6,324 nt of DNA, taken from assembly GCA_003527225.1 (NCBI GenBank), contig DPXQ01000155.1, positions 1,164-7,487 on the forward strand. The letters are read 5' to 3'. Position numbers and translations under genes: made by a program. This document shows, piece after piece, positions 1 to 6,181 of the stretch (position 1 is its first letter; each line of letters opens with the position of its first letter). The notes beneath the pieces are model-generated. The model saw only the letters and a program-made list of their open reading frames with translations. It had not been told where the DNA came from and did no database searches. This stretch comes from Rhizobium sp. (lineage in GTDB: Bacteria; Pseudomonadota; Alphaproteobacteria; Rhizobiales; Rhizobiaceae).

Positions 1-614
1 ATCTCGTCGGCGAGGATCCACAGACCGTGGCGGCGCGCCAGTTCGAGAATGGCCTTGAGGTCAGCATGCGTCGCCGTCCAGCCGGTGGGATTGGACGGCG
101 TGTTGATGAACAGGCCGCGCGTCTTCGGCGTGATCGCCTGTTCGAGCCTATCCATGTCGAGTGACCAGCGGCCATTGGCAAAGGTCAGCGGCACGCCGAC
201 GGAGCGGCCGCCGGCGATGTCGATCGCCGAGATGATGTTCGGCCAGGCCGGCGACAGGTAGATCATCTCGTCGCCCGGTTCGGTGATCGCCTGGACGCCA
301 AGCGCGATCGCCTGCATGCCGGAGGCCGTGACGTAGAAGTGCTCGGGCGAAAGCTCGACGCCGAAATGGCGGGCATAGTAGCGCGAAAGCGCTTCGCGCA
401 GTTCGGGAATGCCGCGCTGCCAGGTGTAGAAGGTCTCGCCGCCGAGAAGCGCGTCGCTTGCCGCGCGATTGATGAAATCCGGGCTCGGCAGGTCGCCTTC
501 CCCGGCCCAGAGCGGCAGGAGACCCTCGCGTCCACGGGCATAATTGATGATCTCGACGATCCCGCTTTCCGGCGCGGCAAGGGCGCGCGGGCTGAGATCC
601 TTCACAAGCGACAT
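1..614 (-). CDS. PLP-dependent aminotransferase, class I/II (N-terminal 204 residues; C-terminus beyond left edge)
   Basis: The reading frame is open from an ATG at 614 to the window edge. The protein belongs to the aspartate aminotransferase-like fold-type I PLP enzymes, cytoplasmic proteins that move amino groups between amino acids and 2-oxoacids. Visible landmarks are WAGEGDLPSP (about residues 36-45), an aromatic and glycine stretch FYTWQRGIPELR (62-73) typical of substrate-loop regions, the cofactor-phosphate loop TASGMQA (96-102), Trp124 where the ring-stacking aromatic residue normally sits, SNPTGW (174-179) with the conserved Asn175, and LADE (201-204) with Asp203, expected to pair with the pyridine nitrogen. 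The Schiff-base lysine would lie outside the window. A good ribosome site, GGAGAG at 621-626, sits 6 bases before the ATG. The gene lies downstream of mscL on the same strand, but a 160-base gap suggests its own promoter. Family is clear; the amino donor cannot be told from this half. Confidence 0.9.
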   Translation of the reverse strand, partial: MSLVKDLSPRALAAPESGIVEIINYARGREGLLPLWAGEGDLPSPDFINRAASDALLGGETFYTWQRGIPELREALSRYYARHFGVELSPEHFYVTASGMQAIALGVQAITEPGDEMIYLSPAWPNIISAIDIAGGRSVGVPLTFANGRWSLDMDRLEQAITPKTRGLFINTPSNPTGWTATHADLKAILELARRHGLWILADE

Positions 615-658
615 GGCAAGCTCTCCGGTTCGACGTCTGTTCGCGAACCAGAGGTCTA

Positions 659-693
659 ACGGATTGCGCCGGGAAAATCCCATGACAATCCGT
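659..693. repeat. Nested inverted repeat in the aminotransferase leader
   Basis: ACGGATTG at 659-666 is perfectly repeated in inverse as CAATCCGT at 686-693 (8 bp arms). Inside lies a second inverted repeat, GGGA (671-674) and TCCC (678-681), separated by AAA. Together they form a 35-base element with two stems and a symmetrical 4 x 4 internal loop. It ends about 45 bases upstream of the aminotransferase ATG and lacks a U-tract on either strand, so it looks more like a protein-binding operator or a leader RNA structure than a terminator. A sequence close to a -35 hexamer (TTGTCA on the minus strand, 683-688) lies within it, but no good -10 follows. The symmetry is seen directly; the regulatory role is inference. 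Confidence 0.45.
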
Positions 694-729
694 GAGGGCA
701 GAATCGATTTCGGTGATGGATGCGGAACG

Positions 730-765
730 GGTGGCGCGGGATTGCGCCCGGCCCTGCCCGCGACC
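730..765 (-). terminator. GC-rich stem-loop just after mscL, possible 3' end
   Basis: CGCGGG at 735-740 pairs perfectly with CCCGCG at 757-762, and beyond a 2-base bulge (733-734) GGT at 730-732 pairs with ACC at 763-765. The structure begins 9 bases past the mscL stop codon, the usual place for a 3'-end hairpin. No run of T follows on the minus strand, and the 16-base loop is large, so it is not a classical intrinsic terminator. It may stabilise the mRNA end or be a chance product of high GC. Confidence 0.3.
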
Positions 766-774
766 GATACCGCG

Positions 775-1200
775 TCAGCGTGTCTTCAGCAGGTCGCGGA
801 TCTCGGTCAGAAGCTGGATGTCGGCCGGCGGCGGGGCGGCTTCAGCCTCCTTCTTTTCCTGCTTCTCGAGCGAGGCGCGCAGCGTGTTCACGCCCTTGAC
901 CATCAGGAAGATGATCCAGGCGAGGATCAGGAAGTTGATGATGACGGTGATGAAGTTGCCATAGGCGAAGACGGCGCCCTGCTCGCGGGCGGCCTCGAGC
1001 GAGTTTGCCGTTACGTTCGAGCTCAGCGGCAGGAAATAGTTGGAGAAATCGAAGCCGCCGAAGACCACGCCGACCAGCGGCATGACGATGTCCTGGACAA
1101 GCGAATTGACGATCAGGCCGAAAGCACCGCCGATGATCACACCGACGGCAAGGTCCATGACATTGCCGCGCGCGATAAAGGTCTTGAACTCGTTCAGCAT
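775..1200 (-). CDS. mscL: Large-conductance mechanosensitive channel MscL
   Basis: The product, 141 residues, is an inner-membrane channel that opens under membrane tension to release solutes on hypo-osmotic shock; the family forms homopentamers. The N-terminal helix and TM1 carry the hallmark stretch from [11 protein letters not shown] (10-20) through the glycine-rich VIIGGAFG (21-28) and DIVMP (37-41). A periplasmic loop of about 45-75 follows, then TM2 (about 77-101, [16 protein letters not shown]), and a charged linker (EKQEKKEAE) leading to the C-terminal bundle helix [12 protein letters not shown], nearly identical to the E. coli motif. Length is normal for the family (E. coli about 136). 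An in-frame ATG lies 6 bases further out at 1206, but the AAAGGAG ribosome site directly abuts that codon, while it sits 6 bases from the ATG at 1200, so I chose 1200. The gene is divergent from the hybrid kinase and alone in its transcription unit or with the aminotransferase downstream. Confidence 0.97.
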   Translation of the reverse strand: MLNEFKTFIARGNVMDLAVGVIIGGAFGLIVNSLVQDIVMPLVGVVFGGFDFSNYFLPLSSNVTANSLEAAREQGAVFAYGNFITVIINFLILAWIIFLMVKGVNTLRASLEKQEKKEAEAAPPPADIQLLTEIRDLLKTR

Positions 1201-1206
1201 ACCCAT

Positions 1207-1213
1207 CTCCTTT
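1207..1213 (-). promoter_or_regulatory. Ribosome binding site of mscL (decides the start)
   Basis: On the minus strand AAAGGAG is read from 1213 to 1207. It touches the ATG at 1206 with no spacer but is 6 bases from the ATG at 1200, which therefore is the likely start. The 1206 start would add only Met-Gly and would match the E. coli MscL residue numbering. Confidence 0.75.
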
Positions 1214-1226
1214 GATCGTTCGACAA

Positions 1227-1249
1227 GCCACGCTCGTCCCTGGCGTGGC
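1227..1249 (-). promoter_or_regulatory. Hairpin in the mscL 5' leader
   Basis: GCCACGC at 1227-1233 and GCGTGGC at 1243-1249 form a perfect 7-bp stem with a 9-base loop. The stem ends 13 bases before the mscL ribosome site, so it would lie in the mscL leader RNA. It could affect translation or mRNA stability, or be an operator. An 8-base direct repeat, TCGACAAG, occurs on both sides of it (1220-1227 and 1258-1265), the first copy overlapping the stem by one base. The symmetry is seen; the function is inference. Confidence 0.35.
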
Positions 1250-1326
1250 GTCCTGCCTCGACAAGGAATATCGAAAGTACGATCATTCGGAAACAGTGAA
1301 ATTCTAGCCGGCGCGGTCAGCGTTCG

Positions 1327-1355
1327 ACTTAAGATCGAGATTGAAGCGATTTCAA
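1327..1355 (-). promoter_or_regulatory. Candidate sigma-70-type promoter for mscL
   Basis: On the minus strand TTGAAA (1355-1350, five of six matches to TTGACA) and TTAAGT (1332-1327, three of six matches to TATAAT) are separated by 17 bases. This would start transcription near 1320 and give a leader of about 120 bases containing the hairpin at 1227-1249. A perfect inverted repeat TTGAA-N5-TTCAA (1341-1355) covers the -35 and lies about 60 bases upstream of the divergent kinase start, so a regulator bound there could touch both genes. The -10 match is weak. No convincing promoter for the kinase was found in the same gap. Confidence 0.25.
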
Positions 1356-1404
1356 ACGGCGGTGACTTCCCCTAAGGTTCCCGCTCGATGGAACGCCGAC
1401 GATG

Positions 1405-1410
1405 AGGAGG
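1405..1410 (+). promoter_or_regulatory. Ribosome binding site supporting the GTG start of the kinase
   Basis: AGGAGG lies 4 bases before GTG 1415. An in-frame TGA at 1403-1405 overlaps the first base of the site, so no start further upstream is possible, and no ATG lies in the first codons of the conserved N-terminus. Confidence 0.8.
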
Positions 1411-1414
1411 AAGC

Positions 1415-4400
1415 GTGCTTCCGGGATGGGTCATCTTTGCCTCGGCCTTCGCCTATCTGCTGCTGCTCTTCGCGGTGGCCAGTTACGGTGACCGCAAGAG
1501 CCGCGCCCATGGCGTGCCCGAGAACGGCCGACCGATCGTCTATGCGCTCAGTCTCGCCGTCTATTGCACCTCCTGGACCTATTTCGGCGGGGTGGGCCTC
1601 GCTGCCGAACATGGCCTCGAATTCACTGCCATCTATATCGGCCCGATCCTGATGTTCACCATCGGCATGCCGATCGTCCGGCGGATCATCGATCTCGCCA
1701 AGGCGGAGAAGCTGACCTCGGGCGCCGACTTCATCGCCGCGCGCTATGGCAAGAACCCGATCGTCGGCATGCTGGTCACGATCATCTGCCTGGTCGGAAC
1801 CATTCCCTATATCGCCCTGCAGCTGAAGGCCGTATCGAGCTCCGTCGCCGCCATGGTCGACCCGACCGAATACGGCATAGGCACGGGCAACCTCTACTTC
1901 ATCGACCTGCCGCTGGTCGTCGCATTCGTGCTCGCCTGCTTTGCCGTCGTCTTCGGCACGCGCCACACCGACGCCACCGAACACCAGGACGGTCTGATCC
2001 TCGCCATCGCGATGGAATCGGTGGTCAAGCTCGTGGCCTTCTGGACGCTCGGTATCTACGTCGTGTTCTTCCTGTTCGACGGACCGACCGACCTGTGGCA
2101 GGAGGCGACCGAGAACGAGGCCGTCATGACGGCGCTGTCCTACCAGACGCCGCTCAGCCGGTGGCTGCTACTGATCGCGCTGTCGGCCTTTGCCATCATC
2201 ATGCTGCCGCGCCAGTTCCACGTCACCGTGGTGGAAAACCGCACCAGTCGCGAGTTGAAGCTCGCCGGCATCCTGATGCCGCTCTATCTCGTCGCCATCA
2301 ACATCTTCGTCCTGCCCGCGGCGATCGGCGGGATCATGACGTTTTCCGGCGGCGGCGATGCCGACCTCTACGTCCTGTCGCTGCCGCTGCACAACGAGAT
2401 GGCGGCCGTTTCGCTGATCACCTTCCTCGGCGGTTTTTCCGCAGCGACCGCCATGGTCATCGTCGCCTCCGTGGCGCTGGCAATCATGGTTTCGAACGAC
2501 ATGATCCTGCCGATCTTCCTGAGGCAGAAGCTGCTCACCCGCCCGAGCCATCGCGACGACTTCGCCAAGACGCTGCTGCACATCCGCCGCTCGGCGATCT
2601 TCGCCGTCATGCTGCTCGGCTATGTCTATTACCGCTCGGCCGACAACACGACCGGGCTCGCCTCGATCGGGCTGCTGGCCTTTGCCGCGATCGCGCAGAT
2701 CGCCCCTTCCCTGTTCGGCGGCCTGATGTGGCGACGAGCCAATGCCCGCGGCGCCATCGCCGGCCTGTCCTCCGGCATCTTCGTCTGGGCCTATCTGTCC
2801 TTCCTGCCGAGCCTCGGAGCGGAGGACAATTCGCAGATCGCCACGTCGATTCTCGGCTTCCTCTTTCCCGGCGTCGGCATGTTCAGTCCGGAAAATGCCG
2901 ACCCGCTGGTCAATTCGACGCTGCTCAGCCTGCTGATCAACACGGCGGCATTCATCATTGGTTCGCTCAGCCGCAATCCGCGTCCCGTCGAGCGGATCCA
3001 GTCGGGCATTTTCGTCAAGCGCCATCCGCGCTCGCAGTTTGCCACGCGCGGCTGGAAGACGCGGGTCACCGTCGGCGACCTGAAGGCCGCCATCGCCCGC
3101 TATCTCGGCGACGAGCGCATGACGCGCTCCTTCCGCTCCTACGAGCAGGCCGCCGGCCGGCGGCTGGACGACGACAGCCCGGCCGACATGGCCTTCATCC
3201 ATTTCTCCGAGCAATTGCTCGGCAGCGCGATCGGCTCGTCCTCGGCCCGGCTCGTGCTGTCGCTGATCCTGCAGAAGGCGGAAGACACCTCGGCCGACAC
3301 GGCCTGGCTGCTCGACCAGGCCAGCGAAGCCCTGCAATATAACCAGGACATGCTGCAGACCGCGCTTTCGCAGATGGACCAGGGCATCGCGGTCTTCGAT
3401 GCGAGCAACCGCCTGACGATCTGGAACCGAAGATTCCGCAGCCTGCTCGACCTGCCGGAACATGTCGGCCAGGTCGGCTTCCCCTTGAGCGAGATGGTGG
3501 CGATCCTCGCGCAACGCGGCGACGTCGCCGCCGGCGATCAGGCCCAGCTGGTCAAGCGCTTCCACCAGTTCGACAAGCCGTTCCGGCTGGTCACGGCCGC
3601 CGGCGAGCGCATCATCGAGGCGCGCTGCAATCCGATGCCGGACAAGGGCTTCGTCGCGACCTTCACCGACATCACCAGCCAGGTGGCGGCCGACAAGGCG
3701 CTGAAACAGGCCAACGAGACGCTGGAACAGCGGGTCGGCGAGCGAACCGCCGAGCTGACCCGGGTCAACCATGCGCTGGCCGAGGCGCGCGCGGCCGCCG
3801 ACGAGGCGAATATAGGCAAGACCCGGTTTTTCGCCGCGGCCGGCCACGACATCCTGCAACCGCTCAATGCCGCCCGGCTCTATTCCTCGTCACTGGTCGA
3901 GCGGCTAGGCGATTCGGACAATAGCAGCATGGTCCGCAACATCGATTCCGCCCTGGAATCGGTCGAGATCATTCTCGGCGCCGTGCTCGACATATCAAGG
4001 CTCGACACCGGCGCCATGAAACCGCGGCTGGCGCCCGTGCCGCTGCAGGGTTTGCTGGAGCGCATCGAGACCGACTTCGCGCCGATCGCGCGGGAAAAGA
4101 ATCTCAAGCTGGTCGTCATGCCGACCTCGCTCACCGTCCGCTCCGACCCCAATCTCTTGCGCAGACTGGTGCAGAACCTCGTCTCCAACGCTATCAAATA
4201 CACCCCTTCCGGACGCGTGCTGGTCGGTGCCCGGCGGCACGGCAATGAGGTCGTGATCCAGGTGATGGACAGCGGTATCGGCATTCCCTCATCGAAGTTC
4301 CGCACAGTGTTCAAGGAGTTCGCCCGGCTCGAGGAGGGCATGCGCACCGCTTCCGGCCTCGGGCTCGGGCTTTCTATCGTCGATCGCATCGCCCGCGTGC

Positions 4401-4924
4401 TGAACCATCCGGTGCAGCTTTCGTCCAAGCAGGGCAAGGGCACGACCTTTCGCGTCGTGATGCCACTGGACAAGTCGGTTCCGGTGGCGGCCGCGGTGAC
4501 CGACCTGCCCGTGGGCGGCAAGGCTGCCATCCCGCTCGAAGGTTTGCGGGTTCTTTGCATCGACAACGAACCGAAGATTCTCGAAGGCATGGACCTCCTT
4601 TTGTCCGGCTGGGGCTGCGCCGTCACCTTGGCCGGCTCGATCGAGGCGCTCGATGATATCGTTGCGGAGAACAAGAGCCCGCCGGACGTCATCATCGCCG
4701 ACTACCATCTCGGCGACGGCAGCGGCATCGGCGCGATCCTGCGCCTCCGGGCGCTCTACGAGAGCGACATTCCCGCTCTTCTGATCACCGCCGACCGGAC
4801 GGCCGAGGTCAGGGCGGAAGCCGAACGGCAGAACATCACCCTGCAGCACAAGCCGGTCCGTCCGGCAGCCCTTCGCGCCTTCATTACCCAGGTCTCGGGA
4901 GGCAAGCGGGCCGCTGCCGAATAG
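1415..4924 (+). CDS. Hybrid sensor histidine kinase/response regulator with N-terminal SLC5 (sodium:solute symporter) domain
   Basis: This 1169-residue inner-membrane protein begins at GTG 1415. Residues 1 to about 520 hold about 13 hydrophobic segments with sodium:solute symporter features (for example YFGGVGLAAEHG at 56-67, RYGKNPIVGM at 110-119, PYIALQLKA at 131-139). Residues about 550-625 resemble the STAC linker of CbrA-type sensors. A PAS domain (about 640-757) and a coiled coil (about 757-800, with LEQRVGERTAEL) follow. The HisKA motif GHDILQPLNAA places the phosphoacceptor at His811. ATPase boxes are N921-N925 with AIKYT, DSGIGIP (952-958) and GLGLGLS (981-987). The receiver (about 1043-1160) has D1050-N1051-E1052, phosphoacceptor Asp1096, Thr1125 and Lys1146. 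The kinase core resembles the NahK/ErcS' group. It probably senses or carries a small solute and autophosphorylates, passing phosphate to its own receiver and then to an unlinked partner. No response regulator adjoins it. All catalytic boxes are present, so it is likely active; the ligand is unknown. Confidence 0.95.
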   Translation: MLPGWVIFASAFAYLLLLFAVASYGDRKSRAHGVPENGRPIVYALSLAVYCTSWTYFGGVGLAAEHGLEFTAIYIGPILMFTIGMPIVRRIIDLAKAEKLTSGADFIAARYGKNPIVGMLVTIICLVGTIPYIALQLKAVSSSVAAMVDPTEYGIGTGNLYFIDLPLVVAFVLACFAVVFGTRHTDATEHQDGLILAIAMESVVKLVAFWTLGIYVVFFLFDGPTDLWQEATENEAVMTALSYQTPLSRWLLLIALSAFAIIMLPRQFHVTVVENRTSRELKLAGILMPLYLVAINIFVLPAAIGGIMTFSGGGDADLYVLSLPLHNEMAAVSLITFLGGFSAATAMVIVASVALAIMVSNDMILPIFLRQKLLTRPSHRDDFAKTLLHIRRSAIFAVMLLGYVYYRSADNTTGLASIGLLAFAAIAQIAPSLFGGLMWRRANARGAIAGLSSGIFVWAYLSFLPSLGAEDNSQIATSILGFLFPGVGMFSPENADPLVNSTLLSLLINTAAFIIGSLSRNPRPVERIQSGIFVKRHPRSQFATRGWKTRVTVGDLKAAIARYLGDERMTRSFRSYEQAAGRRLDDDSPADMAFIHFSEQLLGSAIGSSSARLVLSLILQKAEDTSADTAWLLDQASEALQYNQDMLQTALSQMDQGIAVFDASNRLTIWNRRFRSLLDLPEHVGQVGFPLSEMVAILAQRGDVAAGDQAQLVKRFHQFDKPFRLVTAAGERIIEARCNPMPDKGFVATFTDITSQVAADKALKQANETLEQRVGERTAELTRVNHALAEARAAADEANIGKTRFFAAAGHDILQPLNAARLYSSSLVERLGDSDNSSMVRNIDSALESVEIILGAVLDISRLDTGAMKPRLAPVPLQGLLERIETDFAPIAREKNLKLVVMPTSLTVRSDPNLLRRLVQNLVSNAIKYTPSGRVLVGARRHGNEVVIQVMDSGIGIPSSKFRTVFKEFARLEEGMRTASGLGLGLSIVDRIARVLNHPVQLSSKQGKGTTFRVVMPLDKSVPVAAAVTDLPVGGKAAIPLEGLRVLCIDNEPKILEGMDLLLSGWGCAVTLAGSIEALDDIVAENKSPPDVIIADYHLGDGSGIGAILRLRALYESDIPALLITADRTAEVRAEAERQNITLQHKPVRPAALRAFITQVSGGKRAAAE

Positions 4925-5011
4925 GTCGTTCCACCGAGACCGAATGGGCTTGAGCCTCAGCGGTTGCACGATCCAGGTTCATGATCCGGACGGGCTCGAT
5001 ATGTCCCTGCG

Positions 5012-5042
5012 CGACCCTCGCCATTTCCGGCGAGTTCGGTCG
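5012..5042. terminator. Bulged hairpin between convergent kinase and lipoprotein genes
   Basis: CTCGCC (5017-5022) pairs with GGCGAG (5029-5034) across a 6-base loop, and after a 3-base bulge (TTC, 5035-5037) the outer arms CGACC (5012-5016) and GGTCG (5038-5042) pair too, 11 bp in all. It lies one base past the lipoprotein stop and 87 bases past the kinase stop. Being symmetrical, it can fold in RNA from either strand, which suits a shared 3' end of convergent genes. Neither strand has a proper T-run after it, so termination may depend on Rho or the hairpin may only protect mRNA ends. Confidence 0.45.
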
Positions 5043-5043
5043 T

Positions 5044-5958
5044 TCAGCGCTCCAGCGCAGCCACCTGTGGCGGACGCTCGGGCTTCGACCATTCGGCGAG
5101 AAGGTCCTCCTCCATCTTGTTGCGGCCCAGCGTCTCCCATCCGTCGCGGCCGGCCCGGACATAGCGCAGGAAGGTAAAGCCCGTTCGCCCGCGAAGGGTG
5201 GCCGCGACCACTTCGTCCGGCAGGATGAGACGCCGGCCGTAAACGAGACGGGTGGGCAGCCGCATCTCCGGCAGCACGGTGTTCACCAGTTCCGTGCAGA
5301 AGGTGCAGGAGGTCGTGTCGAGGTCGAAATAGTAGTCGAAGGGCATGCCGACGCGCTGGTAGAAGCCTGTCAATGCCTGCCGCCGCCGCACAGCGCCAAG
5401 GCCGGCGGGCCGCAGGAGCGCAATGGCATCGGCATCCAGCGCGGCTGGCGCCGTGGAAAGGTGGACACCCTTGTTGTCGGCCTCGATGAACAGCGCGCCG
5501 TCGCGGATCGCCGCGTGGTGCTTGCGGACCGCCGGATGGTCCCAGGCGCCGGCGCGGCGCAGTTGCGCTTCCGTCCCGACATAGATCGCCACATGGCCGA
5601 AATGGCCGGGGATCGCATGGCCGGAGAGGCGTCCCTTGTTGCTGACCGCGACCACATCCAACGGCCGTAGATCGGCGAGCAGACGGTCGATCGCGGCGTC
5701 ATGGCGCAGCAGGTCACCCTTGCGCCAGACGACGGCCGCGACCATCCGGCCGATCGTCGGGGCGAAAGGCTCGGCCAGGGCGACGAGGCCCTTGGGATAG
5801 CGTTCCGGCTTCTGGCAGCAATCGCCCAGCGGGGCATCGGCGGGCAACGGGGCCTGAGCGGGCTTCGGCACCGTCGTGCAGGCCGAAACGAAGAGCATCA
5901 GTCCGACCACGAGGGCACGGGACGCCCAGCGACGGAGCGCAATTCTGTCAAACGCCAT
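5044..5958 (-). CDS. Lipoprotein with YiiX/YebB-like NlpC/P60-superfamily cysteine hydrolase domain
   Basis: The 304-residue product starts with a lipoprotein signal: basic n-region (RRWASR), hydrophobic core (ALVVGLMLF) and lipobox VSAC with Cys27 as the lipidated residue. Residue 28 is Thr, not Asp, which favours the outer membrane by the E. coli rule. The mature part looks like the permuted papain-fold YiiX/YebB group: RKGDLL (79-84), LRPLDVVAV (97-105), GHFGHVAIYVG (118-128) with His122 as likely catalytic base, FIEADNKGVHLS (157-168) with Glu159, MPFDYYFD (205-212), and CTFCTELV (218-225) with Cys221 in the position of the usual YCSEL cysteine. Substrate is unknown; relatives are thought to cut amide or thioester bonds in cell-wall or lipid-linked substrates. 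ATG 5958 is the first start after an in-frame TGA at 6007-6009. The ribosome site is weak. It converges on the kinase; pyruvate kinase lies upstream on the same strand with a 223-base gap. Confidence 0.85.
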   Translation of the reverse strand: MAFDRIALRRWASRALVVGLMLFVSACTTVPKPAQAPLPADAPLGDCCQKPERYPKGLVALAEPFAPTIGRMVAAVVWRKGDLLRHDAAIDRLLADLRPLDVVAVSNKGRLSGHAIPGHFGHVAIYVGTEAQLRRAGAWDHPAVRKHHAAIRDGALFIEADNKGVHLSTAPAALDADAIALLRPAGLGAVRRRQALTGFYQRVGMPFDYYFDLDTTSCTFCTELVNTVLPEMRLPTRLVYGRRLILPDEVVAATLRGRTGFTFLRYVRAGRDGWETLGRNKMEEDLLAEWSKPERPPQVAALER

Positions 5959-6090
5959 GGCCCAGCCTGCGGCAAGCGGCGCGCATGGTGAAGCGGCGCG
6001 AAAACATCATCATCATGCAGAAACCAGGCCCGTCCCCCATCCGCGCACAGACCCCATTCCATGCTCCGGCACCGTTCATTCGATCCGACG

Positions 6091-6118
6091 AAGATAACTA
6101 ATCCGGGGCGCGCGGCAA
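6091..6118 (-). promoter_or_regulatory. Candidate promoter of the lipoprotein gene
   Basis: On the minus strand TTGCCG (6118-6113) and TATCTT (6096-6091) are 16 bases apart, in the only AT-richer part of the gap between pyruvate kinase and the lipoprotein gene. Transcription would start near 6084 and leave a leader of about 125 bases. The rest of the gap (5959-6181) shows no gene; it contains a CATCATCATCAT run at 6005-6016. Confidence 0.3.
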
Positions 6119-6181
6119 ATCAATCGCCGAGAGGCGCTATGGCAAGCGACGAAGGCTTCAGACGAAAGGGACCGAAACGGA

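Noticed and set aside
381..399. Perfect inverted repeat GCGCGAA-N5-TTCGCGC inside the aminotransferase gene
   Set aside because: It encodes ordinary Glu-Ala-Leu-Ser-Arg helix codons within a conserved region; codon bias explains the symmetry.
1201..1206. ATG at 1206 as the mscL start
   Set aside because: The ribosome site abuts this codon with no spacer, whereas the ATG at 1200 has a normal 6-base spacer.
544..1215. Plus-strand open frame of 223 codons opposite mscL
   Set aside because: It overlaps the unmistakable MscL frame over most of its length and shows no family features.
1564..3342. Long open frame of 592 codons in another plus-strand frame inside the kinase gene
   Set aside because: Its translation is rich in Arg, His, Pro and Ala with no domain features, as expected for a shadow frame in GC-rich DNA. 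The kinase frame has recognisable domains throughout.
2168..3859. Long open frame of 563 codons antisense to the kinase
   Set aside because: The composition (Arg, Gly, Asp, Gln repeats) and lack of any motif mark it as an antisense shadow of GC-rich codons.
4884..5162. Minus-strand open frame across the kinase end and the convergent gap
   Set aside because: It overlaps the ends of two well-supported genes, has no recognisable motif, and its composition fits a shadow frame.
6125..6136. CGCC-GAGA-GGCG hairpin after pyruvate kinase as a terminator
   Set aside because: The stem is only 4 bp, is about 45 bases past the stop, and is followed by only a loose AT-rich stretch.
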